A stretch of 64,000 nucleotides of DNA from an uncultured Acetatifactor sp. (GTDB lineage: Bacteria; Bacillota; Clostridia; Lachnospirales; Lachnospiraceae). Shown in pieces: positions 8,283 through 16,466 of this stretch (positions are counted from its first letter, which is position 1; each line of letters begins with the position of its first letter). Made by a program: the position numbers and the translations under genes. The notes beneath the pieces were generated by a model. The model was not told the DNA's origin. It searched no databases and worked only from the letters and a program-made list of their open reading frames with translations. Where the stretch lies: the NCBI GenBank assembly GCA_910578185.1, contig CAJTPN010000001.1, positions 258,745 to 322,744 of the forward strand, in the 5' to 3' direction.

Positions 8283-9161
8283 ATGAATTTTGTGTCAAAA
8301 GAATATGTCAGCAAAGGCTGGTCAAGTGATAAAAAATATAGTGTTATGGATGAGAAGGGAACACGGTACCTTTTGCGTGTTTCCGATATTGCACAATACG
8401 ACGCAAAGCAGTTCGAATTTAACATGATGAAATTAGTCTCCTCCTTTGGCGTTCCTATGTGTCAGCCAATTGAGTTTGGCACTTGTGAGGAGGGCGTTTA
8501 TTCCATTCAGAGCTGGATTGACGGCGAAGATGCCCAACAGATTATTCCCGGCTGTCCTGATACAGAGCAGTATGCATATGGTCTTGAAGCGGGACGCATT
8601 CTTGGCAAAATTCATTCCATACCGGCGCCTGCATCAAAGGAAGCATGGGATATTCGTTTTAATCGAAAGATAGATCATAAGATGCGAAAGTACAGTGAGT
8701 GTCCCGTCAAATATGAGAATGGACAGGCATTTATCGAGTATATAAACGAGAACCGCTATTTGCTGAAAAACAGACCGCAGGTATATCAGCATGGTGACTA
8801 CCATATTGGAAATATGATGATTGACCATAGTGGTCAGCTTTATGTCATTGACTTTGATCGAAACGATTTCGGTGATCCATGGGAGGAATTTAATCGCATC
8901 GTATGGTGTGCGCAGAAAGCGCCGCTCTTTGCATCAGGTATGGTGAACGGATATTTTGACGGAGAAGTACCGTTGGAGTTCTGGAAACTGCTTGCACTTT
9001 ACATTTCGAGCAATACCCTTTCCTCGGTAAGTTGGGCGATACCTTTCGGACAGGAGGAAGTGAACACCATGCTGGGTCAGGCCAAAGAAGTTTTGTCCTG
9101 GTATGATAATATGCGAGATCCCGTACCTACATGGTATTTCAAAGGAAATGATCTGCAATAA
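8283..9161 (+). CDS. aminoglycoside phosphotransferase-family kinase
   Basis: A 292-residue protein of the APH/choline-kinase fold. The catalytic loop HGDYHIGN is at 170-177 with Asp172, and the metal-binding segment 'VIDFDRNDFGDPWEEF' runs from 188. These are the two diagnostic motifs of the family, whose members phosphorylate aminoglycosides, macrolides, choline or sugars with ATP/GTP. It lies in accessory DNA and has an AAGGAGG ribosome site. Resistance activity is possible but not proven by sequence; many Firmicute members have unknown substrates. Confidence 0.82.
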   Translation: MNFVSKEYVSKGWSSDKKYSVMDEKGTRYLLRVSDIAQYDAKQFEFNMMKLVSSFGVPMCQPIEFGTCEEGVYSIQSWIDGEDAQQIIPGCPDTEQYAYGLEAGRILGKIHSIPAPASKEAWDIRFNRKIDHKMRKYSECPVKYENGQAFIEYINENRYLLKNRPQVYQHGDYHIGNMMIDHSGQLYVIDFDRNDFGDPWEEFNRIVWCAQKAPLFASGMVNGYFDGEVPLEFWKLLALYISSNTLSSVSWAIPFGQEEVNTMLGQAKEVLSWYDNMRDPVPTWYFKGNDLQ

Positions 9162-9422
9162 ATTAGATAGGTGCTGGCCTGCCGTGGCATATAAGGTTGA
9201 TTGAACTTATGTAGAATAGGGAGATTGGCGGCGGATGGCAGCACTAAGATCTATGATATTGACTTCTTCTGCAAGCAGCCGTATACTAACGGTATGGGGC
9301 GTGTGTCAGCACGCTAGATATCCCGTTGCTTGCAGCGGGGAGCTTGGGTTATTGAGGTGGAACCGATTTTAAAATACTTCCAAACGGGGATGCAGTGCAC
9401 AGGAGGAAGAAAGGAGAATATA
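9162..9422. other. intergenic region, no gene
   Basis: A frame from about 9231 to 9320 gives 'STKIYDIDFFCKQPYTNGM', perhaps a gene scrap of unknown type. The final bases contain AGGAGGAAGAAAGGAG, the ribosome site of the next gene. Confidence 0.3.
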
Positions 9423-9989
9423 GTGTTAGAATATGGTTTTTATGAGTTGGTTTTGATTTTTCTATTCTGGGGAATTGTGGGCTGGATAGTTGAAGCGGTT
9501 GATATGCGGATAGAGGCGGGGGAATTTCAGAATAGAGGATTCTTACATATGCCATTCTGCCCCATTTATGGTGTGGGGATGGCGGTAGGGTCTGTAGGGT
9601 TAAGCAGTGTAAAGGATTCCTATCTGATTCTATTTGTCTTTGGTGTGATCTTCTGCTCTATAGTGGAATATATTGTGGGCGGAATCCTCGAAAGGCTGTT
9701 TCATTCAAAGTGGTGGGATTATTCACATATGCGTTTTAATATTAAGGGAAGAGTATGTCTGCGAAATGCGGTGCTGTTTGGATTTGGCGCCATTATAGTG
9801 TTTCATTTTGTGGAACCGGCGGTGGAGAAAGTGATTATCCGGATTCCGATGGATATTCGGATTGCAATAACAGTGATATTTGGCATTGCTTTTGCCATTG
9901 ATTTGGTAGCCTCCGCAAGAAGGGCGTGGGCCTATCGGCAAAATCAGGAGGGCGATGAGCCAGTACTGCTTTTTAAGGCACACAGATAA
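9423..9989 (+). CDS. CmpB-like (putative ABC-transporter type IV) membrane protein
   Basis: A 188-residue membrane protein with about five hydrophobic segments. I start it at GTG 9423, since AAAGGAG lies just upstream; the frame is open further back to 9330 without support. 'YELVLIFLFWGIVGWIVE', 'NRGFLHMPFCPIYGVG' and 'LERLFHSKWWDYSHMRFNI' are the hallmark segments of the ABC_trans_CmpB (DUF1113) family of Clostridia. Its biochemical role is not established, and no ABC ATPase accompanies it here. A strong hairpin at 10049-10090 follows and may end the transcript. Confidence 0.8.
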   Translation: MLEYGFYELVLIFLFWGIVGWIVEAVDMRIEAGEFQNRGFLHMPFCPIYGVGMAVGSVGLSSVKDSYLILFVFGVIFCSIVEYIVGGILERLFHSKWWDYSHMRFNIKGRVCLRNAVLFGFGAIIVFHFVEPAVEKVIIRIPMDIRIAITVIFGIAFAIDLVASARRAWAYRQNQEGDEPVLLFKAHR

Positions 9990-10048
9990 CAATGAGATTT
10001 CCTGGTACTTTGAAATGTATTGTATTTTGTAAGAATTGGCAGGAAAGC

Positions 10049-10090
10049 AAGCCGTGTTCGCCGGTCTGGATAGAGCGGTGAACACGGCTT
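10049..10090 (+). terminator. long perfect-stem hairpin
   Basis: AAGCCGTGTTCGCCG pairs with CGGTGAACACGGCTT (15 pairs with one G-U) around a 12-base loop, 60 bases after the CmpB-like gene. No T-run follows on the + strand, so termination would be weak or factor-assisted. Confidence 0.55.
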
Positions 10091-10183
10091 GTCGTTTAAC
10101 CGTACTGGAGCAATGCTGGATTTCTTATAAATTATCAGCCATTTGGAGAAAGGCAAGTTTAGTCAAAGGAATCCTTCTGGCTG

Positions 10184-10483
10184 CTATAGTAAATAATTAT
10201 TATCTTTATCTGCTACTTGCAGAGCGGCAAGGGTATAGGTCGCATAACCCTCGCATACAAGGGGCTCCAACTTACACAGGGCTTCGGCTTCCTCATAACT
10301 CTGGGTTTTGAAAATAACCATCCCGGCGACGCCGGGACAACCTTTGAGCGGTCCGCAGAGTTCTATTTTTCCCTGAGCGTCCAGATTTCTCAAGTTTTCT
10401 ACATGCCTTGTGATTACGGCTTTTGTTACTTTGTTATAGGTTTTTCCCCTTTTGATCATCATTATGTATAACCATTTTTCCAT
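10184..10483 (-). CDS. YciI-like protein
   Basis: A 99-residue small protein of the YciI-like alpha/beta ferredoxin-type fold. Visible family features are 'ITRHVENLRNLDAQGKIELCGPL', which contains the conserved His-x-x-Asn/Leu helix and the G-P-L turn, given here as shorter parts: 'ITRHVENLRNLD' and 'GKIELCGPL'. The C-terminal 'EAEALCKLEPLVCEGYATYT' fits the usual strand that carries the conserved acidic residue, though Glu and Cys replace the common Asp-Pro pair. A clear AAAGGAG precedes the ATG. It has no operon partner; function unknown. Confidence 0.72.
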   Translation of the reverse strand: MEKWLYIMMIKRGKTYNKVTKAVITRHVENLRNLDAQGKIELCGPLKGCPGVAGMVIFKTQSYEEAEALCKLEPLVCEGYATYTLAALQVADKDNNYLL

Positions 10484-10513
10484 GTGAGCCTCTCCTTTTC
10501 TTTGTTATATCAA

Positions 10514-10553
10514 CTTCGGAGCAGGAATCCGAAGAAATGACCTGAAGTCATTT
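10514..10553. repeat. two adjacent short hairpins
   Basis: CTTCGGA/TCCGAAG (loop of 7) is followed without a gap by AAATGAC/GTCATTT (loop of 5). Both stems are perfect. They could be a - strand leader structure of the YciI-like gene or an operator pair; function unknown. Confidence 0.4.
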
Positions 10554-10831
10554 GCAGATTATGACAATATTGAATTGCTTTCTTGAAACATTATTTTCAA
10601 TGCTTTCGGCGAAGTGAATGCGGCATTAGCTGTCCCAAGGACAATTCATCTTTACTATAACTTATTTCATATAATTTTTCAAGCATATTCACATGTCAGA
10701 GAAAGGTTCCCGGCGTATAGATAATAGTCCGGACATTTGAGTTACTGGAGCAACTCGGGAAATATCCTGATAATAGGATGCTTTGCCGCAGTTATGCGGC
10801 GCAGGGTGAGAGAGCGCTTATGTAAGGCCTG

Positions 10832-10862
10832 AAAGCAAAAGCTTTTGGCCTTTTGTGCCATG
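10832..10862. terminator. terminator-like hairpin
   Basis: AAGGCC(T)GAAAGC pairs with GCTTTTGGCCTT around a four-A loop (one bulge, one G-U) and is followed on the + strand by TTTTG. It lies about 25 bases beyond the end of the - strand ABC permease gene and may terminate it, although no T-run faces that direction. Confidence 0.4.
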
Positions 10863-10887
10863 CACAACATAGAATGATTAATTTTGG

Positions 10888-11703
10888 TTACATTTTAAAC
10901 TGTATTTTTATCTGGTGTTCAATGATCTGAATGGATTTATAGAATCCAAGTGCAATGACGCAGAGTATGATAATGCTGGTGATTACCATATCAAGCTGGA
11001 ATACCTGGGAACCGTATATGATCAGATATCCAAGACCTCTTCTGGCGGCAAGAAATTCACCGATAATGACTCCCACAAGGGCCAGACCGATATTTACCTT
11101 TGCGGTGCTGAGCAAAATGGGCACAGAGCCCGGAAGTACCACTTTAAAAAAAGCATCTCGCCGACTGCCGCCCAGCGTATATACCAAGGTGATTTTTTCC
11201 GCATCGACCTGTTGAAAACCTGTGTAGAAACTTATGATGGAGCCAAATACAGCCACGGAGATACCGGCTACGATAATGGTTTTTGTGCCGGTGCCAAGCC
11301 ATACGATGAACAATGGTGCCAATGCCGATTTCGGCAAGCTGTTTAAGACCACCAGGTAAGGTTCCAGTATTTCCGATAGCTTTGAAGAGTACCAAAGCAG
11401 TGTGGATACCAGCAAGCTGAACAGCAATACTAACAGGAAGCTGAAAAGTGTTTCAAAGAGTGTCACACCGATGTGGGACAGCAGGGAGTTATGCTTAAGC
11501 TGTTCTACAAAACATCGTGCTACCTGGCTTGGACTTGCGAAGAAAAAGCTGTCAATCCAGTTTAATTTTGCACTGACCTCCCACAGAACCAAAAAAAGGA
11601 CAAAGATGACAGTTCGCCAGGATGCAATTTCATGATGATGTCTTTTGTGCTTTTTAACGAATTCTTCCTGTTTTGTCAATTCCTTTTTATGCTTAGTTTT
11701 CAT
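10888..11703 (-). CDS. ABC transporter permease, SsuC/TauC-like
   Basis: A 271-residue inner-membrane permease with about six helices and the BPD_transp_1 fold. The EAA-loop contacting the ATPase is visible as 'YTLGGSRRDAFFKVVLPGSV'. The sequence style is that of nitrate/sulfonate/taurine or thiamine-precursor permeases (SsuC/TauC/ThiX). Its start overlaps the end of the ATPase gene by 11 bases, so the two are cotranscribed. The N-terminus is unusually rich in Lys and His (residues 1-25). The solute is unknown, since no periplasmic binding protein gene is nearby. Confidence 0.85.
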   Translation of the reverse strand: MKTKHKKELTKQEEFVKKHKRHHHEIASWRTVIFVLFLVLWEVSAKLNWIDSFFFASPSQVARCFVEQLKHNSLLSHIGVTLFETLFSFLLVLLFSLLVSTLLWYSSKLSEILEPYLVVLNSLPKSALAPLFIVWLGTGTKTIIVAGISVAVFGSIISFYTGFQQVDAEKITLVYTLGGSRRDAFFKVVLPGSVPILLSTAKVNIGLALVGVIIGEFLAARRGLGYLIIYGSQVFQLDMVITSIIILCVIALGFYKSIQIIEHQIKIQFKM

Positions 11704-12469
11704 GTGTCAAATCCTCCCATAACATATTAAAATACTGTTGGAATTCGGGAGCATTTCTGGCGGCCAGAGGTGAGTCGTCCGCAAGCGTCAGATTTATGGT
11801 GACCTGTTTTTTGACAACGGCGGGGCGCCCGGACAGGACAATGATTCTGTCTGCCAGGCTGATGGCTTCCGAAAGGTCGTGGGTTATGATAATCATGGTT
11901 TTTCCTGTGGCCCGGATCAGGCGGCAAATATCTGCCGACACAAACAGCCTTGTCTGATAGTCCAGGGCACTGAAAGGCTCATCCAGTAAGAGCAGCTGAG
12001 GCTCCATTGCAAGCGTGCGTATCAGCGCGGCACGCTGTTTCATTCCTCCCGACAATTCACTGGGACGTTTGTCGCGAAATCTGTCAAGTCCATAATCCTC
12101 CAGAAGCCGGTCAACCACATCTAAACGATCTTTAGTCATTTTATGATTTAATTCCAGGCCCAAGGTAACATTGCGGTAGACAGTACGCCACTCAAAAAGA
12201 TGATCCCTTTGAAGCATATAGCCTATCTTCGGGTAGTGGAGGGATCCGTCGGGATTATTCACCGCGATCGTTCCTTCTTCGGGTGTCAAAAGGCCTGCAA
12301 TAATGGAGAGAAGAGTGGATTTTCCACAACCGCTGGGACCTACGATAGCGATAAATTCACCTTCGCGGACGCCAAAGGAAATGTCGCTTAGCGCTTTGGT
12401 TTCGCCGTGCAGACTGTGGTAGGAATAGCCGATATTTTTCAGCTCCAAGATATTTTGCATATATGCCAT
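11693..12469 (-). CDS. ABC transporter ATPase, SsuB/TauB-like
   Basis: A 258-residue ATPase that energises the adjoining permease. Walker A GPSGCGKST lies at residues 44-52, the signature LSGGMKQR at 139-146, Walker B LLLLDEP at 159-165 and the switch His at about 197. I start it at MAYMQNIL because AAAAAAGGATAG precedes this ATG; the open frame extends to 12511. It is the first gene of a two-gene - strand operon. An import role in nitrate/sulfonate/thiamine-precursor-type uptake follows from family resemblance. The lack of a binding protein in the operon is unusual. Confidence 0.85.
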   Translation of the reverse strand: MAYMQNILELKNIGYSYHSLHGETKALSDISFGVREGEFIAIVGPSGCGKSTLLSIIAGLLTPEEGTIAVNNPDGSLHYPKIGYMLQRDHLFEWRTVYRNVTLGLELNHKMTKDRLDVVDRLLEDYGLDRFRDKRPSELSGGMKQRAALIRTLAMEPQLLLLDEPFSALDYQTRLFVSADICRLIRATGKTMIIITHDLSEAISLADRIIVLSGRPAVVKKQVTINLTLADDSPLAARNAPEFQQYFNMLWEDLTHEN

Positions 12470-12553
12470 TCTATCCTTTTTTTGTTTATAATAATGTATG
12501 AAGAGAAGCAAAAAGGGGTTCCAAAGAAAGGAATTTCAAGTTGTTCGGACTTC

Positions 12554-12582
12554 TTGCAAGAACTTTCGTTTTATGCTATTAT
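12554..12582 (+). promoter_or_regulatory. sigma-A-like promoter of VanZ-family gene
   Basis: TTGCAA (12554-12559) and TATTAT (12577-12582) are separated by 17 bases. The predicted start is about 50 bases ahead of the VanZ-family ATG. Confidence 0.55.
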
Positions 12583-12637
12583 GTAAACATTCTGGAAAGT
12601 TCAGTCAAAAGAGAAAAGGGTGCGATAGGGGGACGGG

Positions 12638-14044
12638 ATGACCACATCAAGTATTATCAATATGGCAAGGCACTATTTGAAGCTTGGGGTAATTATGGGA
12701 GTGATAGTGAGCATTGCCTTTGTACTGGGATATTTTGTCCTGTATAAAAAAGTAATGAAGGGTGAAAAACGGCTGCGGCCATTGCGCTTAATAGGGTTCG
12801 GATTATTTGTGTGCTATCTGGCGGTGGTGTGTGGCGCTACGCTGGAAAGAGGAGGAAATTGGAAGGGAATACAGCTGTTGCCTTTTTCCTCTTATCTGGA
12901 TGCCTGGTACAATTTCTCCATCTTTGCATGGCGTAATCTGATCTTGAATATTTTGTTGTTCATACCATTTGGCTTTTTATTGCCCTTTTTGTTCGAGACA
13001 TTTCGCAAGCCCTGGAAAACATATCTGGCAGGCGGGCTCTTTTCCCTTATGATAGAGGTGATGCAGTTGCTGTTTCGACTGGGGATCTATGAGACGGATG
13101 ATATATTGAATAATTTTCTTGGAACGGTGATCGGGTATGGAGGCTATCGTCTGGTGTGTTTTGTTTTGCCTTTTATCGGGAGGGAGCGGGATCGGTTTGT
13201 TCGGGTTATGCTGTTCCAGATTCCGTTATGCCTGACAATTTTGGTGTTTGGTGGGATTTCAATGATATATCAATGTATGGAATTGGGTAATTTGAAAAGT
13301 ATGCACTTTTACAGGGTATCCATGAAGGGGGTGGAGGTTCGGCTGGAAACGGAATTGTCGGGAGAAGAGGAGGAGAAATGGATTTATCGACATGCCAGGG
13401 CCTCCAGGCAGGAAACAATGGAAATGGCAAAGGAATTTTTTTCCCAACTGGGTTTTGAGGTGGATATGGATCGGACACTTTATTATGATGATACAGCCAT
13501 CTATTATAGCAATCATAATCAACACTTATGGATTGATTATGCAGGGGGTGTGGAACTTTATGATTTCTCTGCCGGATGGGAGGGAAATGAAAGAGTGTCG
13601 GAAAAAGAAGGTGCGGACAGAGAGGAAGTGGAAGAGGCTCTTGAGGGTCTTGGAATATCTCTGCCCCGGGAGGCAGAGTTTGAGGAACTGGGAAAGGGAA
13701 GATATCTGTTTTCGCTGGACAGATATGAGAAGGAAGGGATCATGTACGATGGGAATTTGACATGTGACTACTTTGTCAACGGTAAATTGGACTATATGGA
13801 TAACAGGATCATTGTGTATGAGCGGTACAGGATGGGGCAGATCAAGACAGAGCGGGAGGCTTATGAGGAGATTATCCAGGGTAAATTTGCCGGGTGGCCA
13901 CGGGAAGCTCCGGAGGAATTGACAATTTTGAGTGTGGAACCCGGATATGAGATGGATTCAAAGGGGTTCTACCAGCCGATTTATGTATTTGATGTTTTGT
14001 GTGATCAAATGGAAGAACGGCTGATAGTTCCGGCATTGAAATAA
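12638..14044 (+). CDS. VanZ-family membrane protein with large C-terminal domain
   Basis: A 468-residue protein. Residues about 10-200 contain five hydrophobic segments and the VanZ core, 'WRNLILNILLFIPFGFLLP' followed by 'EVMQLLFRLGIYETDDILN'. The D-D-x-x-N and N-I-x-L-F-I-P-F-G motifs define this family, named after the teicoplanin-resistance accessory protein VanZ. Residues about 215-468 form a soluble, acidic domain that I do not recognise, probably outside the membrane. Typical VanZ proteins are only 160-200 residues, so this is an extended form. It is monocistronic, with its own promoter at 12554. A role at the cell envelope is inferred only. Confidence 0.8.
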   Translation: MTTSSIINMARHYLKLGVIMGVIVSIAFVLGYFVLYKKVMKGEKRLRPLRLIGFGLFVCYLAVVCGATLERGGNWKGIQLLPFSSYLDAWYNFSIFAWRNLILNILLFIPFGFLLPFLFETFRKPWKTYLAGGLFSLMIEVMQLLFRLGIYETDDILNNFLGTVIGYGGYRLVCFVLPFIGRERDRFVRVMLFQIPLCLTILVFGGISMIYQCMELGNLKSMHFYRVSMKGVEVRLETELSGEEEEKWIYRHARASRQETMEMAKEFFSQLGFEVDMDRTLYYDDTAIYYSNHNQHLWIDYAGGVELYDFSAGWEGNERVSEKEGADREEVEEALEGLGISLPREAEFEELGKGRYLFSLDRYEKEGIMYDGNLTCDYFVNGKLDYMDNRIIVYERYRMGQIKTEREAYEEIIQGKFAGWPREAPEELTILSVEPGYEMDSKGFYQPIYVFDVLCDQMEERLIVPALK

Positions 14045-14083
14045 TAGAATCCACGGAATGTCGGTTGGCAGATAAGCACTTAC

Positions 14084-14112
14084 TTGCAATACACAATGAT
14101 TTATGATAAGAT
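14084..14112 (+). promoter_or_regulatory. argH promoter
   Basis: TTGCAA (14084-14089) and TAAGAT (14107-14112) lie 17 bases apart. Transcription from here would give a leader of about 170 bases that includes the structured element at 14201-14271. Confidence 0.5.
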
Positions 14113-14200
14113 AACTAGAAAAGTTTATTGCATTAAAGTGCAGAATCGCAAAAAGCCATTTTGTACAGCGCTTTTGAGAGAGGTCAGAGAAAATAAAAAC

Positions 14201-14271
14201 GGTTCCGATACAAAAGCACAAGTGAGGGTGCTGTAGTGCAGGAACCAAAACGGGTTCTCGCAGACGAGAAC
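14201..14271 (+). promoter_or_regulatory. structured argH leader, shared with asd
   Basis: A stem GGTTCC (14201-14206) / GGAACC (14241-14246) encloses the block TGCTGTAGTG. After 7 bases comes a second hairpin, GTTCTC (14254-14259) / GAGAAC (14266-14271). The ATG lies 19 bases further on. The asd leader (16467-16539) has the same layout and the same two spacings with compensating base changes. This indicates a conserved cis-acting RNA acting close to the ribosome site. No known riboswitch class was recognised. Confidence 0.6.
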
Positions 14272-14290
14272 TTTAAATAGGAGGAAACAG

Positions 14291-15673
14291 ATGGCACAAT
14301 TGTGGGGAGGGCGTTTCACCGGGGAAACGGATCAGCTGGCGTATGAATTTAATGCATCCATATCATTTGACAAGCGCCTGTTTAGCCAGGACATCGAGGG
14401 CAGTATAGCGCATGTTACCATGCTGGCAAAGCAGGGGATACTCACTCCGGCGGAAAAAGAACGGATTATAGAAGGGCTTGAGGGAATTCGTGGGGATTTG
14501 GACGCAGGCAGATTGGAGATTGACAATAAATGCGAAGACATTCACAGTTTTGTGGAGGCGCATCTGATAGAGCGTATCGGTGATGCGGGAAAGAAACTGC
14601 ACACCGGAAGAAGCCGCAACGATCAGGTGGCGTTGGATATGCGACTGTACACAAGAGCGCAGGTGCGGGAGACGGATAGGTTACTTCGTGATCTGCTTCA
14701 GGTGATTTTGGATGTGATGGAAGAAAACATGGAAACCTATATGCCTGGTTTTACTCATTTACAGAAGGCGCAGCCCATTACGCTTGCCCACCATTACGGC
14801 GCTTATTTTGAGATGTTTAAGCGAGACCGGCAGAGGATGTCCGATATTTACAGACGAATGAATTATTGTCCCCTGGGGGCTGGGGCGCTGGCAGGCACCA
14901 CTTATCCCCTGGACAGGGAGTTTACCGCTTCCATGATGGAGTTTGCCGGACCTACGTTAAACAGTATGGATTCGGTTTCGGACAGGGATTATCTGATAGA
15001 ATTTCTGGCGGCGCTTTCCACGATTATGATGCATTTGAGCCGTTTTTGTGAGGAGATCATTATCTGGAATTCCAATGAATATCAATTTGTTGAGATTGAT
15101 GACGCTTATTCCACGGGAAGCAGTATTATGCCGCAGAAGAAAAATCCGGATATTGCGGAGCTGGTGCGGGGGAAGACAGGACGGGTATATGGCGCGCTGA
15201 TGTCGCTTCTTACGACCATGAAGGGAATACCGCTTGCATATAATAAAGATATGCAGGAGGATAAGGAGGTTGCGTTTGACGCCATGGATACGGTGAGGAA
15301 CTGCCTGGTTTTGTTTACCGGAATGCTTGGAACGATGAAGTTTAAAAAAGAGCGTATGGCGGAAAGTGCCATGAACGGATTTACCAATGCCACCGATGCG
15401 GCGGATTATCTTGTGGGCAAAGGAGTACCGTTTCGAGACGCTCACGGTATCATAGGCAGGCTGGTGTTGTATTGCATAGAAAAGAATACCGCTATTGATA
15501 GGCTGTCCATGGAGGAGCTGAAAGCGATCAGCGATAAGTTTGAGTCGGATATTTATGATGCGGTATCGCTGAAGACTTGTGTGGAAAAGCGGTTGACGGC
15601 GGGAGCGCCGGGACCGGCTGCAATGGCCAATGTGATTCAGAAGCATAAAGCATATCTGCAAGAATCCCGATAG
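14291..15673 (+). CDS. argH: argininosuccinate lyase
   Basis: The 460-residue enzyme catalyses the last step of arginine synthesis, cleaving argininosuccinate to arginine and fumarate in the cytoplasm as a homotetramer. Family marks are all present: 'HTGRSRNDQ' (104-112), 'GFTHLQKAQP' (153-162, His156), and the superfamily signature 'GSSIMPQKKNPD' (276-287) with the catalytic Ser278. Length is normal. AGGAGG lies 7 bases before the ATG. argG, its usual partner, is not next to it in this window. Upstream lies a structured leader also found before asd, which points to shared control by an amino-acid or related signal; that last point is inferred. Confidence 0.95.
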   Translation: MAQLWGGRFTGETDQLAYEFNASISFDKRLFSQDIEGSIAHVTMLAKQGILTPAEKERIIEGLEGIRGDLDAGRLEIDNKCEDIHSFVEAHLIERIGDAGKKLHTGRSRNDQVALDMRLYTRAQVRETDRLLRDLLQVILDVMEENMETYMPGFTHLQKAQPITLAHHYGAYFEMFKRDRQRMSDIYRRMNYCPLGAGALAGTTYPLDREFTASMMEFAGPTLNSMDSVSDRDYLIEFLAALSTIMMHLSRFCEEIIIWNSNEYQFVEIDDAYSTGSSIMPQKKNPDIAELVRGKTGRVYGALMSLLTTMKGIPLAYNKDMQEDKEVAFDAMDTVRNCLVLFTGMLGTMKFKKERMAESAMNGFTNATDAADYLVGKGVPFRDAHGIIGRLVLYCIEKNTAIDRLSMEELKAISDKFESDIYDAVSLKTCVEKRLTAGAPGPAAMANVIQKHKAYLQESR

Positions 15674-15704
15674 CTGGCGCCTATTGCGCAAGAAGGGTGG
15701 AAAG

Positions 15705-16379
15705 ATGCTGGCGATTTTACTGATAGAGATGACATGGTATAAGAGGGACAAAACGCCGGAAAGGGCTGTTTTGAGGCAGCGATATTACAGGCCGGTAAGA
15801 ATTGAAAACGGAGTGGAGTTACAAGGCACAGGCGTATTTTACAAACAATGTTTTTATCGGCAGGACGGAGATAGAATTGTGTCAGGAGAAGAGGTTTTCT
15901 GGCAGTGGGAACAAAGCAGGCGTGCGGATAATAAGGGAAGCCCTTTTATGGGAAGGGATGAAAGGGAAGAACGGCGTGCAGGCTCTGGGCAAAAGGCGAT
16001 TCGGAAGGAAAGGGGAGCCTTTTTGAATATGGAAAAGCTGAAGATTCCGTGTGTTTCTGTAAGTGAAGAAGCGGAAGAAGGCTATCGAATAAGATGGTAT
16101 GACTATGGCTGTGGAATGCCGCGCCGAAGGGGTGGCAATGAAGAATTTTGCAACAAAGGATCTGAGCTTGCAGGAAAACCAAACACATTAAACGAAACCG
16201 CTTTTATTCTGCGGGAGGGCGAAGCCGGAATGCTGAGATATAATTATCGATATACGTCATTTGAAGGCCAATGGTACCGATGCTATCACGTTTATGCGGT
16301 GAATGCAATTCATTTGACGCAGGATGTATTTTTGCGAAATTATGATTATGAATATAATCAGATGGCACATTTATTTTGA
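15705..16379 (+). CDS. hypothetical protein between argH and asd
   Basis: A 224-residue protein with no family I recognise. I start it at ATG 15705 (GGGTGG upstream); an open TTG start at 15684 is less likely. The middle (about residues 70-110) is strongly basic and acidic and looks disordered. The ends are more regular: 'RQRYYRPVRIENGVELQGTG' near residues 24-43, and aromatic-rich 'WYRCYHVYAVNAIHL' near the C-terminus. No signal peptide or membrane helix is evident. It begins 32 bases after argH and may share its transcript. Confidence 0.6.
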   Translation: MLAILLIEMTWYKRDKTPERAVLRQRYYRPVRIENGVELQGTGVFYKQCFYRQDGDRIVSGEEVFWQWEQSRRADNKGSPFMGRDEREERRAGSGQKAIRKERGAFLNMEKLKIPCVSVSEEAEEGYRIRWYDYGCGMPRRRGGNEEFCNKGSELAGKPNTLNETAFILREGEAGMLRYNYRYTSFEGQWYRCYHVYAVNAIHLTQDVFLRNYDYEYNQMAHLF

Positions 16380-16466
16380 AGCCAGGAGACAGAGAAGTCA
16401 TCCAGGCTGAGAAATGTCAATAAGTATCCTATTGGATATAAGCCGTAGGATAATCCGGTTTAACAC

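Larger units (their letters stand above)
10484..10887. other. intergenic region with tandem hairpins and gene scrap
   Basis: About 400 bases. Two adjacent perfect 7-bp hairpins lie at 10514-10534 and 10535-10553, upstream of the YciI-like gene. A frame near 10727-10817 reads 'TFELLEQLGKYPDNRMLCRS' and stops, probably the end of a lost gene. A third hairpin lies at 10834-10858. Confidence 0.4.

Noticed and set aside
10036..10311. + strand frame over the hairpin and the YciI-like gene
   Set aside because: It reads through a 15-bp hairpin and the antisense of a better-supported gene.
11144..11395. - strand frame inside the ABC permease gene
   Set aside because: It is a shadow of the permease in another frame, with no ribosome site.
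13206..13525. - strand frames opposite the VanZ-family gene
   Set aside because: Pro/Ser-rich antisense of a well-supported gene.
14201..14290. T-box or other known riboswitch before argH
   Set aside because: The T-box core (AGGGTGGNACCGCG type) and the cores of the lysine, SAM and THF riboswitches are not present.
14957..15751. 264-residue - strand frame opposite argH
   Set aside because: Antisense of a certain gene; the sequence has the His/Arg/Ile bias of a shadow frame.
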